Source: CAYFFO01 sp964342485 (GTDB lineage: Bacteria; Chloroflexota; Dehalococcoidia; Lucifugimonadales; CAJWER01). Taken from it: a stretch of 23,080 bases of DNA. Shown piece after piece: positions 1-8,417 of this stretch. The stretch lies in contig CAYFFO010000032.1 of NCBI GenBank assembly GCA_964342485.1, positions 1 to 23,080 of the forward strand, written 5' to 3'. The notes under the pieces are model-generated. The model worked only from the letters and a program-made list of their open reading frames with translations. It was not told the origin of the DNA and searched no databases. The stretch's first letter is position 1, and each line of letters starts with the position of its first letter. Both the position numbers and the translations under genes were made by a program.

Positions 1-259
1 TACAAAAGCAGCAGCGGTACAGTATGCAGGGGAAGGTATCAGGGTAAATTCAGTTCACCCTGGTTATGTGGACACTCCAATGACTCACGATCTTTTTACT
101 AACCATAGACAAGTAACACTAAGGACCTCGAATATACCTATGGGTAGATTCGGGACTGCTAAGGAAATTGCATATGCTATCCTATATCTAGCTTCCGATG
201 AGTCTTCTTACGTCACAGGAACAGAATTGATAGTAGATGGCGGTACTACAGCACACTAA
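1..259 (+). CDS. Short-chain dehydrogenase/reductase (SDR), C-terminal part
   Basis: This is the 3' end of a classical SDR oxidoreductase. The frame is open from base 2, so the gene starts outside the window. The visible 85 residues begin TKAA, which matches the lysine side of the catalytic YxxxK motif. They continue with the usual VNSVHPGYVDTPM segment (cofactor-binding P-G and T loop), then IPMGRFGTAKEIA and LASDESSYVTGTELIVDGG, the standard C-terminal signature of the FabG-like subfamily. These enzymes use NAD(P)(H) to interconvert alcohols and ketones in the cytoplasm. The substrate cannot be told from this part. It is followed by 65 noncoding bases and a gene of unrelated type. Family membership is certain; specificity is unknown. 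Confidence 0.93.
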   Translation, partial: TKAAAVQYAGEGIRVNSVHPGYVDTPMTHDLFTNHRQVTLRTSNIPMGRFGTAKEIAYAILYLASDESSYVTGTELIVDGGTTAH

Positions 260-324
260 GCTAATCTGAAGAGAAATTAAGTGGACTTACAAACTATTAG
301 TACTAACTTAATCTATATCACAAA

Positions 325-690
325 ATGATTACACTAATTACAGCCATAATGTCGGCATTGATACTTGTAGTTGTCCTATATCCATTCTTTTTTCATCGTG
401 AAGATTGGGACATATCAGAAAGCAAATCTTCACCACAAAACCTCGATACAAGATGGGAAAATGCCTTGGCTGGCATTAGAAATACTGAACTTGAACACGC
501 TATTGGCTCTCTTAGTGAAAAAGACTATCAAGTTTTAAGGGATATATATTTAAACGAAGCCGCGTTTATTATAAAGTCTATGGAACTACAACACGAAAGA
601 GAACGTGAACTAATTAACAAAATTGATGTTGAGGTAAAACGTGTTCGTGAAAACTTTCTTGGTAAAGAACCTGATCTGAACCAGAGTTGA
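325..690 (+). CDS. Small membrane-anchored CcmI-like protein
   Basis: A 121-residue protein with one N-terminal membrane segment (about residues 3-22, ending YPFFFHR) and a charged helical tail. The tail has the pattern ALAGIRNTELEHAIGSLSEKDY followed by LRDIYLNEAAFI, which resembles the CcmI-like proteins encoded with cytochrome c maturation genes in Chloroflexota (AL.aLrdlE.dh..GkLs.eDY..Lr). Such proteins are thought to help present apocytochrome at the membrane. The anchor suggests a short extracytoplasmic N-terminus and a cytoplasmic coiled tail, or the reverse. No clear Shine-Dalgarno site precedes the ATG. The gene lies 46 bases before another anchored protein that often accompanies it, but no ccmA-F or ccmH gene is in the window. 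The family assignment rests on motif memory and is moderate. Confidence 0.6.
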   Translation: MITLITAIMSALILVVVLYPFFFHREDWDISESKSSPQNLDTRWENALAGIRNTELEHAIGSLSEKDYQVLRDIYLNEAAFIIKSMELQHERERELINKIDVEVKRVRENFLGKEPDLNQS

Positions 691-736
691 TATAAACATT
701 CATAATATATTCACATACTTCCGCCCCTGCACTTTC

Positions 737-1879
737 ATGTTGCTATTGATAATTATAACTCATGTTATCTATCCAATAGATATTGAAGCTGAAGAAAAGC
801 CTCAGTTAATAGAAGTGAAAGGACAAATACACAGTGGTACCAATGGATTCCCAAATATAGTCTCGAATTTAGAAGTGTTCTTGATTAGTAATTCAACCGA
901 ATCAGACTATGAGGGAAAGGCGATTACAGATACAGATGGTAAATTCAGCTTCATAACTAATTTACCAGGTCCTGAAGACAATTTAGGCATATCTTTACAA
1001 TATAAAGGTGCTATTTATGGAACCATCATTGAGATAGCAAATGGAGCTGCTTTACCAAGTAATATAACGATTTATGAAGCTTCAAGTGATCAGAATATTG
1101 TATCTGTTACGACTTCATCAATCCTATTTGCACAAGTTAACAAGTTTAACCAAACAATATCAGCCCTAGAGATAGCTAATGTAATAAACAATTCAGACAG
1201 GACTTATGTACCGGGACCTCAACCAATGAGCTTGATAAGATTTTCTATGCCACCTAATTCTGCTGATCTGACTGTAGACACTGACTTAATCACCACAGAT
1301 GTGTTGCAGGTAGATAAAGGATTTGCTTTAACAGCTTCTGTGCCTCCAGGAGAACACAAAGTCATGTTTTCATACGTTTTCCCATACGACTCTACTAATA
1401 TAACCATTAACAAATCTATGCCATACGGTACATATGGTTTGAGAGTTCTTCTCCCTAAAAAAATTGCAAAACTTTCAAGTGAATTAATATCAACCGAAGA
1501 AATAGTTATCGGAAATAGTAAGTACCAACTAATTTCAACCGGCCGTATCAATCGAGGTGACAGAATCAATATAACTATATCTGGTTTGCCGAAAACTAGC
1601 CTATTTGAAAACTTACAAAGCAAATTCGCTTTAATTGAAACAAAATACTATGTTTTTATAACCCTAATTGTAATCCTATTATCATTAACCATCTTTGCAA
1701 CTGTTTCGAGAAATAAAAAGAACACCAAAAAAGATGTTGACAGGGCAATTTTGATCCATCAAATATCTAACCTGGAAGAAATGTATACCTCAGGAAAAAT
1801 AACCGAAACTATTTACCTTAAAGAAAAAGAAAAACTACTAAACCAAATAGCTTTTTCTAATGCAGATATCTCCCTTTAA
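737..1879 (+). CDS. Secreted, C-terminally anchored protein with carboxypeptidase-regulatory-like domain
   Basis: A 380-residue protein with a hydrophobic N-terminus (residues 1-14) that looks like a signal peptide, possibly cleaved near IEA-EE. Residues about 23-115 have the beta-sandwich pattern of carboxypeptidase-regulatory-like domains (VKGQIHSGT, then TDTDGKFSF). A further beta-rich region lies at about 125-290. One membrane segment sits at about 304-324 (YYVFITLIVILLSLTIF). A basic cytoplasmic tail follows, ending in ISNLEEMYTSGKITETIYLK, a SHOCT/CcmI-like helical motif. This architecture is seen in Chloroflexota next to cytochrome c maturation genes, matching its upstream neighbour. 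No Shine-Dalgarno site is visible before the ATG, but no better ATG/GTG/TTG exists upstream after the in-frame stop at 677-679. The exact role is unknown. Confidence 0.6.
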   Translation: MLLLIIITHVIYPIDIEAEEKPQLIEVKGQIHSGTNGFPNIVSNLEVFLISNSTESDYEGKAITDTDGKFSFITNLPGPEDNLGISLQYKGAIYGTIIEIANGAALPSNITIYEASSDQNIVSVTTSSILFAQVNKFNQTISALEIANVINNSDRTYVPGPQPMSLIRFSMPPNSADLTVDTDLITTDVLQVDKGFALTASVPPGEHKVMFSYVFPYDSTNITINKSMPYGTYGLRVLLPKKIAKLSSELISTEEIVIGNSKYQLISTGRINRGDRINITISGLPKTSLFENLQSKFALIETKYYVFITLIVILLSLTIFATVSRNKKNTKKDVDRAILIHQISNLEEMYTSGKITETIYLKEKEKLLNQIAFSNADISL

Positions 1880-1935
1880 AACCAAATATGGTATTTTGAT
1901 AACAATCTTGGCACTTGCATAAAGGAATATTTAAA

Positions 1936-2640
1936 ATGATGACTAATGATCCCAAAATATTGAATGGACTTAAAGAATTTGATACCGCAACTGTTTTCAA
2001 TGCAGTTGAAGAATTAATCAAATCTACTGAGGCAGGAAGTGCACCTGATGGTACTGGGATCCACCCGCTCAATTACACAGGCCCTGAAATAATTTCACTA
2101 AATCCAGAACTTGGAAATGCAATTGGGACAGTTGTTACAGCAGAAGTAACTACAAATGACCCAGATTCAGAAAAAATAAACTGGGACGAATATTATGACA
2201 CTCTTGATTCAACACCTGGGCCAATAATAGCTGTTATAAAGGATGTAGATTCCAGACCCGGAAGAGGTGCTTCTTTTGGTGACGGAATGGCACGTCGCCA
2301 CAGATTACTTGGAGTAACTGGAGCTGTTATAGAAGGCACAGTCCGTGATATCGCAGGTATCACGGAAGTAGGCTTACCTATATGGGCAAAAGGCAAAGTT
2401 CCGGGACATGGCGTGTTCAATTTAATCTCAGTTAACCGGCCTGTCACTGCCGGACAATTAATCATCTATCCGGGGGAAATAATAATCGCTGATATGGATG
2501 GATGTACTAAGATTCCTATGTGGGCCGATCCAAAGGAAGTTTTGAAAAAAGCTAAAGAAGTGCGTCAGATGGAACAGGAGATATTTGAAGTCATTGAAAG
2601 GCCCGGTATGACCTATGAAAAACTGAAAGGCCTAAGCTGA
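1936..2640 (+). CDS. RraA family / HMG aldolase-like protein
   Basis: A 234-residue protein of the RraA fold (RNase E inhibitor-like, also 4-hydroxy-4-methyl-2-oxoglutarate/4-carboxy-4-hydroxy-2-oxoadipate aldolases; older annotations say 'dimethylmenaquinone methyltransferase'). The core signature is visible: GASFGDGMARR with Asp116, then GAVIEGTVRDIAG. Arg137 and Asp138 match the substrate-binding Arg and the divalent-metal Asp of the aldolases. Pathway enzymes of this type split hydroxy-oxo acids to pyruvate, a typical end step of aromatic or lignin-derived compound breakdown. The ATG at 1936 is preferred over the TTG at 1915 because AAAGGA (1921-1926) lies nine bases before it. It stands alone between a membrane protein gene and a pump, so the substrate cannot be inferred. 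A catalytic role is more likely than an RNase regulator. Confidence 0.85.
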   Translation: MMTNDPKILNGLKEFDTATVFNAVEELIKSTEAGSAPDGTGIHPLNYTGPEIISLNPELGNAIGTVVTAEVTTNDPDSEKINWDEYYDTLDSTPGPIIAVIKDVDSRPGRGASFGDGMARRHRLLGVTGAVIEGTVRDIAGITEVGLPIWAKGKVPGHGVFNLISVNRPVTAGQLIIYPGEIIIADMDGCTKIPMWADPKEVLKKAKEVRQMEQEIFEVIERPGMTYEKLKGLS

Positions 2641-2734
2641 CAGACAATATGTTTAAGTTAATAGAACTTGTCCTTAATACTACAAATTTAGTTTACAAAA
2701 ATATTCCACAACCCTACCGCCTTATATTATGATT

Positions 2735-2764
2735 GTTCTAGAAGGTTTTTTACTAACCTAGAAC
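2735..2764. repeat. Imperfect inverted repeat upstream of the RND gene
   Basis: GTTCTAG at 2735-2741 pairs with CTAGAAC at 2758-2764, and GGTT with AACC extends the stem after a two-base bulge. It lies in the 210-base gap before the RND permease, about 87 bases from its ATG. There is no U-tract after it on either strand, so it is more likely an operator or mRNA leader hairpin than a terminator. Nothing else is recognisable in this gap. Confidence 0.4.
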
Positions 2765-2850
2765 ATGAATTTCCGTTTTTATAGTTAAACTACCTACAAA
2801 TCTACAATGATGTTTTAGTAAACCAATTTTATTTAAACTTTAACCTACTT

Positions 2851-5800
2851 ATGGGATTTCTAACTCAACTCGCACTTAAACGCAAATCGGTTGCTTTACT
2901 AGCTATAGCTTTAATCCTAGTTTCAGGGATATTTACATATAGAACACTCCAGGTAGAGCTGTTTCCTGAAATAGAGTTCCCACTTATTACTATTGTCACA
3001 TTCTATCCTTCTGCCAACCCAGAAGCCGTTCTACGTGACTTAACAGAACCAATTGAACAAGCCATCTCTGGTATTGATGGACTAGAAACGATTCAGTCAA
3101 CATCATCTGAAAATCGTTCGATCGTTGTAGCCACATTCAAATTTGGTACCGACATGGGTAGTGCTGAAAACGAGATCAAATCCAGAATAGACAGTCTCCC
3201 AATTCCTATGGGAGTTAAATCTCCAAAAGTTGGTAGAGTAAATCCTGATAGTTTTCCTGTACTACTCTTAAGTGTGTTAGGGGAAAAAGATTTTACTGAG
3301 TTACAAGATTTTACTGAAACAACCATAATACCGGCTATCCGTGGCGTCGACGGTGTATTTGAAATAGATATAGACGGTAATAGTGAACGAAGAATTTTGG
3401 TGACAGTTAATACTGAAAAAATGAGCCTATACCGAACCTCTATTTTTCAAATATCACAATCTTTAAGAAATAATAATGTGGTCATACCGGCAGGAGCGAT
3501 TAGATCAGGTAACCAAACAATACCTGTGAAAGCATCAAATACATATGAATCTATTGAAGAACTCAAAGATTTGGTCATCGCTTTTGATCAGCTTCCTCCT
3601 CAAAGTTCTAACTCCGCAACTCAAAAATTGCCTAAACCTATTCTCCTCAGCGATATAGCAGAAGTTAAACTAAGTTCCGAACTTCCCAGTAGTATTTTCC
3701 GTACAAATGGTAAACAGAGTATCGGTTTAGGTGTAATAAAAGACCCCGAAGCTAACACTATCGAGGTAACGAAAGATGTTTTAAAACAAATTAATTCACT
3801 AGAGATACCGTCATCTATAGAAGTAGTTACCATTACAAATGATGGACCTGAGATAGAAGCTGAAATACATACTTTGGAACAAGAAGCTCTGTTTGGTTTT
3901 CTTTTTGCAGTAATAATCGTTTTCGCCTTTATGACCACACTGAAACCGACAGTTGTCGGTGGTCTAATAAACACATTAAGACCAACGATGGTAATAGCAC
4001 TTTCAATTCCACTCAGTATTTTTATGGGCGTATTGCTTATGGGATGGCAGGGTTTATCTTTAAACTTTATGACTCTAGGAGGCTTAGCCATTTCTGTTGG
4101 TCGGGTAGTTGATGATAGCATCGTCGTACTTGAAAACGTTTACCGACACATCCAAGGAGGAAGAGACAAGCTCAAAGCGGCACTTGAAGCCACAGTGGAA
4201 GTCGGACCAGCTATTACTGCTTCAACCCTTGCAACGATAGTAGTTTTCGTCCCCTTGGGATTCATTCAAGGGTTAGTCGGATCTTTTTTTGTTCCATTTG
4301 CTCTTGCAATTAGCTTCGCTTTAATCGCTTCTTTAATAGTCGCTCTTACCGCTGTACCAGTACTTGGAGCATATCTGTTAAGACCAGGAGATTTACCAGA
4401 TGAAGCAGGTGCAGATGACAAATTATTACAAACAGAAACATGGATGCAAAACATCTATACTCCTATTCTAAAGTGGTCTTTGAAACACAAGCTGATTACA
4501 CTAATTGGTGCTGCTGTCCTAACTTTATCAAGCCTAAGTCTTATTATGGTAATCCCTATTACTTTATTCCCAACGGGTGGAGAAAGAATTCTAGCCATAG
4601 AAATGGCACTTCCTCCAGGCACATCACCAGACATAACTCTTTCCGAATCATTAAAAATTGAAGATCAACTCCGGGAAAATTCTCTTTACATTGTTACAAC
4701 TGTTGGCAGTTCTTTTACAGACTTTGCCGGCCAAGATCCTGGAGGATTCAATCAAGCTAATCTAGTTGTAAGTTTAAAAGAGGGAGCACCAGCAAATATA
4801 CCAGAACAGCTGAGAGAACAATTTGCGAATGATACTGAAAAAACTGTTTCAGTAAGAGACATAAACGCAGGAGGGCCACCTACTTCTGGACTTGAAGTTT
4901 CTGTTACTGGTTCTGATTATGGAAATATTTCTCAGGTAACAAAACAATTGATTGATCAATTTGAAAAAATAGATGGTATTACCAATATCAAAGCTGATAT
5001 TAGTGAAGCCAGAGATCAAATACTGGTAGACGTAGATCCGGGTGAGGCAGCAATATTTGGTCTCACGGCACAACAAATATCTTTTCAGGTAAGTCAATTT
5101 TTATCTGGCCAACTCGTTACAAAAGTGAATATTGATGGCAAACCCTTAGACGTATTCTTATCCGGTGACTCAAAAAACATCACCACTAAAACAGATCTAG
5201 AAGAAATTACAATATCAGGAATACAGGGCACAGTACGACTAGGTGATGTCGCCAAGATTAAACTTACTCAAGGTCCAGTCAGTATAAGTCGACGGGATAA
5301 GATGAGATCGGCAAATATCACTGGAAGTATAATTGGAGATAATACTCAGGCTATTGGTGTTGAGGTACAAGAAAAGATAGACAGTATAACGTTACCTCCA
5401 AATATCAAGGTCTCTAGTGGTGGAGTTTTCACACAAATTGCTGAAGGCTTCCAAGATATATTTATAGCGATGATCGTAGGTATTCTACTTATTTATCTGG
5501 TCATGGTAGCTAGTCTAGGATCGCTTAGAAATCCCTTCGTGATAGTTACAAGCTTGCCTTTGGCACTTATAGGTGCACTAGTAGCACTGGCAATAACTGG
5601 AAAAACACTGGGCCTTCCTGCAATGATGGGCATTCTACTGCTAATAGGGATTGTGGTTACCAATGCAGTGGTTTTAATTACATTTGTAGAACAACTAAGA
5701 GAACAGGGATTTGAAATATATGAAGCATTAATTAACGGAGGGCGTATAAGATTACGCCCCATCTTGATGACTGCTATTACAACCAGTATTGCTTTATTGC

Positions 5801-5985
5801 CTTTAGCCGTTTTTGCTAGTGAAGATGGCGGAATAATTGGAGCTCAACTGGCAACTGTAGTAATTGGAGGATTAGCAAGTTCAACAATTCTTACATTAAT
5901 CGTCGTACCAGTAATTTACGTCCTTGCAAACGATAACATCCCACAACTTTGGCACAGAATAATTAGAAAATCGAAACTTCCATAA
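2851..5985 (+). CDS. RND efflux permease (HAE1/SwrC-like)
   Basis: A 1044-residue resistance-nodulation-division permease, about the usual length (1000-1050). It shows the two-fold repeated layout: an N-terminal membrane helix (about 13-32), a large extracytoplasmic loop, six helices (about 345-515), a second helix/loop at about 545 onwards, and a final helix bundle (about 870-1030). The N-terminal VELFPEIEFPLI is the classic RND opening. Helix 4 carries the proton-relay pair Asp421-Asp422 in RVVDDSIVVLENV. In helix 10 the AcrB lysine (K940) position is Thr937 in GIVVTNAVVLI, as in Gram-positive SwrC-type pumps. No periplasmic adaptor or TolC gene lies beside it, which fits a single-membrane cell. 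Likely exports lipids, surfactants or hydrophobic toxins by proton antiport. No Shine-Dalgarno site is seen before the ATG. Substrate unknown. Confidence 0.92.
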   Translation: MGFLTQLALKRKSVALLAIALILVSGIFTYRTLQVELFPEIEFPLITIVTFYPSANPEAVLRDLTEPIEQAISGIDGLETIQSTSSENRSIVVATFKFGTDMGSAENEIKSRIDSLPIPMGVKSPKVGRVNPDSFPVLLLSVLGEKDFTELQDFTETTIIPAIRGVDGVFEIDIDGNSERRILVTVNTEKMSLYRTSIFQISQSLRNNNVVIPAGAIRSGNQTIPVKASNTYESIEELKDLVIAFDQLPPQSSNSATQKLPKPILLSDIAEVKLSSELPSSIFRTNGKQSIGLGVIKDPEANTIEVTKDVLKQINSLEIPSSIEVVTITNDGPEIEAEIHTLEQEALFGFLFAVIIVFAFMTTLKPTVVGGLINTLRPTMVIALSIPLSIFMGVLLMGWQGLSLNFMTLGGLAISVGRVVDDSIVVLENVYRHIQGGRDKLKAALEATVEVGPAITASTLATIVVFVPLGFIQGLVGSFFVPFALAISFALIASLIVALTAVPVLGAYLLRPGDLPDEAGADDKLLQTETWMQNIYTPILKWSLKHKLITLIGAAVLTLSSLSLIMVIPITLFPTGGERILAIEMALPPGTSPDITLSESLKIEDQLRENSLYIVTTVGSSFTDFAGQDPGGFNQANLVVSLKEGAPANIPEQLREQFANDTEKTVSVRDINAGGPPTSGLEVSVTGSDYGNISQVTKQLIDQFEKIDGITNIKADISEARDQILVDVDPGEAAIFGLTAQQISFQVSQFLSGQLVTKVNIDGKPLDVFLSGDSKNITTKTDLEEITISGIQGTVRLGDVAKIKLTQGPVSISRRDKMRSANITGSIIGDNTQAIGVEVQEKIDSITLPPNIKVSSGGVFTQIAEGFQDIFIAMIVGILLIYLVMVASLGSLRNPFVIVTSLPLALIGALVALAITGKTLGLPAMMGILLLIGIVVTNAVVLITFVEQLREQGFEIYEALINGGRIRLRPILMTAITTSIALLPLAVFASEDGGIIGAQLATVVIGGLASSTILTLIVVPVIYVLANDNIPQLWHRIIRKSKLP

Positions 5986-6099
5986 TTATAAACAGCCCAC
6001 AATAATCATAGTCGATTTTATTTAGATAATAGACGTAAGAATAATGTATATGCTATTCTCCATGTCGTCCGTTATTTGAATTGGAGAGGAATTATAATC

Positions 6100-7194
6100 A
6101 TGAACACCTACAGACCAGTACCCGGAACATTAGTCAAAGATTTAGATACCCCATGCCTACTGGTAGACCTAGACGCATTGGAAAATAACTTTAATCAAGT
6201 GGCTATTACTTATAAAGATTCAGAAGTTAAGATGCGTCAACATACTAAAAACACTAAGAGTCCGCTTTTAGCAAGTTTGCAAATCAAAACAGGAGGCACA
6301 GTCGGAGGAGTATGTACAGCTAAATTATCAGAAGCTGAGGTAATGTTTGAAGGTGGCGTCACTGATGTATTGATACCAAACCAGGTAACACATAAGGATA
6401 AGATAGCTAGAATGTGTGCACTTGCAAAGCAGGGTGATATAAAAGTATGTGTGGACAATTTGGAAAACGTCCAGACAATCTCAGAGATAGCATCAGCATA
6501 CGGTGTCCAGATAGGAGTACTTATTGAAGTAGAAACCCAAATGAATAGAGCTGGCGTCAGAAGCGTGGAAGAAGGAGTAGCTATAGCCAAGCTAGCTGAA
6601 AGTCTTCCCGGGATTAATTTCAAAGGAGTCATGAGCCATCAATCTCTTAGCGAATTTACTACCCATGAAAACCGTTTCAAGGTTGGGAAAGAGACTATTC
6701 AAAAATGTCTTGACGTAGGAAACGCCATTAAAAATGAAGGGATTGCTGTTGAAATGGTCTCAAGTGGAGAAACCTTCACAATTGATGTAGCAAAAGAAAT
6801 ACCAGGTGTTACCGAAGTAGAAGGCGGCACATACGCACTAGGAGGCACCCTTTATCACTATATGGAAGACTTCCAAATATCTAACAAAGTGCTTGGCACA
6901 ATCATCAGTAAACCTAAGCCTGATATAGCTATTGGTGACGTTGGACTGCTAGCGTTATCAAGTCGAGGGGCAAACCATATTGAAAATATGCCTGGAATAA
7001 AAATCATACAAGTCACCGACAATCATATCGTACTAAAAAATGACGGTACTGAAACAATAGAAATTGGCGATAAATTCTGCGTTATCCCTGCATATCAAGA
7101 TATGCTAGTAAATAGATGGGATGAATATATAGCTGTTAGAGACGGAATAGTAGAACAGGTTTGGGATATCCCTGGAAGAGGATGTACTCAATAA
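6100..7194 (+). CDS. D-threonine aldolase / D-serine dehydratase-like PLP enzyme
   Basis: A 364-residue fold-type III PLP enzyme (alanine racemase-like N-terminal barrel, then a beta domain). The family opening LDTPCLLVDLDAL and the PLP lysine motif RQHTKNTKSP are present; Lys50 should form the Schiff base. Family members cleave D-threonine or other beta-hydroxy-D-amino acids, or deaminate D-serine, and need a divalent metal held by a C-terminal HxC or HxD motif. Here the aligned site reads PAYQDMLVN, giving Tyr332 in place of His and Asp334, so metal binding may be altered. The ATG at 6100 is preferred over a TTG at 6076 because GGAGAGGA (6083-6090) lies nine bases upstream. A CoA transferase and an acyl-CoA ligase follow on the same strand, suggesting a shared catabolic route. 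The substrate is not determinable. Confidence 0.85.
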   Translation: MNTYRPVPGTLVKDLDTPCLLVDLDALENNFNQVAITYKDSEVKMRQHTKNTKSPLLASLQIKTGGTVGGVCTAKLSEAEVMFEGGVTDVLIPNQVTHKDKIARMCALAKQGDIKVCVDNLENVQTISEIASAYGVQIGVLIEVETQMNRAGVRSVEEGVAIAKLAESLPGINFKGVMSHQSLSEFTTHENRFKVGKETIQKCLDVGNAIKNEGIAVEMVSSGETFTIDVAKEIPGVTEVEGGTYALGGTLYHYMEDFQISNKVLGTIISKPKPDIAIGDVGLLALSSRGANHIENMPGIKIIQVTDNHIVLKNDGTETIEIGDKFCVIPAYQDMLVNRWDEYIAVRDGIVEQVWDIPGRGCTQ

Positions 7195-7266
7195 GAAAAC
7201 CTATATCCATTATTTTCTGTACCAAATGACCAATCTCGGCAAAAGTACCCCAAATAGGATCTTACA

Positions 7267-8403
7267 ATAGAAAAACCTTTAAGCCATATCACCGTTATAG
7301 ACCTTACTGTCAACGTTCCAGGACCTTTTTGTTCCACTATACTTGGAGACCTGGGAGCCACTATCATCAAAATAGAGCCTCCTGGAGGCGATCCTCTACG
7401 TCACAGCCCAAGTATCTGGAATAGTATAAATAGGGGCAAAGATAGCATAGTACTTAATCTCAAAAAATGTGAAGCACAAGATATTCTTTTTGAACTCGCA
7501 TCAAATTCAGATATCGTTTTGGAGGGATGGAGACCAGGGGTAGCTAAGCGTCTAAAGGCAGACTATAAAACTCTTTCGAGAGAAAATAAGAAATTAGTTT
7601 ACTGTTCTATTTCAGGTTTTGGACAAGATGGTCCATGGGAAAAACGATCAGGACACGATGTAAACTATTTAGCACTTAGCGGATATATGGATTTACAAAA
7701 ATTAGTAGAAGGTCGTCCTTGGCCTCCTCCTGTACTTTTTTCCGACCTTACCTCTGGACTCTACGCAGCTATATCTATCCTCGCAGCAATAATAGGTAGC
7801 ACAGGAACAGGAAAGGGATCTTATATTGATTTATCGATGACAGAAGCAGCGCTATCCTTACTAACCCTAGAATTTGGCAATCTGGATAAATCCTCATCAA
7901 GCATAAAACATCCAAATGTTACTTTCATACCACACTACGGTCTTTTTGAATGTAGTGATAAACGCTGGATAAGTTTAGGAATCGTACACGAAGACCATTT
8001 TTGGGAACGTTTCTGCGAGGTGGCAAATTTATTTGAAATGAAATATATGAAATTTCCTGAACGTTTGAAGGAAGCTAATAAAATTGAAGAAAAACTATCA
8101 AAAACATTTATAAAGCGTTCCGCTAATGAATGGGAACAGGATTTAATAGAAGCTGATGTGCCCGCAGCATCGGTTATATCTCTTGAAGAAATATTGGATT
8201 CTCCACAATTTAAAGCTAGAGGAATATTCACTTCCTTAGACGGTAATATGTTTCTTGGGCAACCTGCAAAATTTTCGACATACTCAGTATCTCCTAAAAA
8301 CCCTCCTCCAAAACTGGGGCAAAATACAAAAAATATCCTTAATAAATTAGGATACGATGAGAATCAATTTAACGAACTAAATCAGAAAGAAATCTTTTCC
8401 TAG
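7267..8403 (+). CDS. CaiB/BaiF family (class III) CoA transferase, apparent ATA start
   Basis: A 378-residue class III CoA transferase, which moves CoA between organic acids through an enzyme-bound aspartyl-CoA intermediate. The N-terminal Rossmann-like signature is intact: PLSHITVIDLT, GPFCSTILGDLGATIIKIEP, then GDPLR. The likely catalytic aspartate is in FSDLTSGLYAA. The C-terminus has the usual PPPKLGQNTKNIL motif. No ATG, GTG or TTG occurs in frame between the stop at 7255-7257 and a TTG at 7519, which would remove 84 conserved residues. The ATA at 7267 has AGGA (7256-7259) seven bases before it and yields MEKPLSHITVIDL, exactly a family start. Either ATA initiates or an original ATG was changed at base 7269 (mutation or assembly error). 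It lies 72 bases after the PLP enzyme and 14 before an acyl-CoA ligase. Confidence 0.88.
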   Translation: MEKPLSHITVIDLTVNVPGPFCSTILGDLGATIIKIEPPGGDPLRHSPSIWNSINRGKDSIVLNLKKCEAQDILFELASNSDIVLEGWRPGVAKRLKADYKTLSRENKKLVYCSISGFGQDGPWEKRSGHDVNYLALSGYMDLQKLVEGRPWPPPVLFSDLTSGLYAAISILAAIIGSTGTGKGSYIDLSMTEAALSLLTLEFGNLDKSSSSIKHPNVTFIPHYGLFECSDKRWISLGIVHEDHFWERFCEVANLFEMKYMKFPERLKEANKIEEKLSKTFIKRSANEWEQDLIEADVPAASVISLEEILDSPQFKARGIFTSLDGNMFLGQPAKFSTYSVSPKNPPPKLGQNTKNILNKLGYDENQFNELNQKEIFS

Positions 8404-8417
8404 GAACAAATGCAATT

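Noticed and set aside
1219..1623. Open frame on the minus strand inside the anchored carboxypeptidase-regulatory-like gene
   Set aside because: No recognisable protein pattern and fully overlapped by a better supported gene.
1915..1935. TTG start for the RraA-like gene
   Set aside because: The AAAGGA site fits the ATG at 1936, and the extra residues are not part of the fold.
3621..4121. 166-residue minus-strand open frame opposite the RND gene
   Set aside because: Antisense to conserved RND helices; low-complexity composition typical of a shadow frame.
7519..8403. CoA transferase starting at TTG 7519
   Set aside because: It would delete the conserved N-terminal domain that is encoded in the same frame upstream; 7267 is better.
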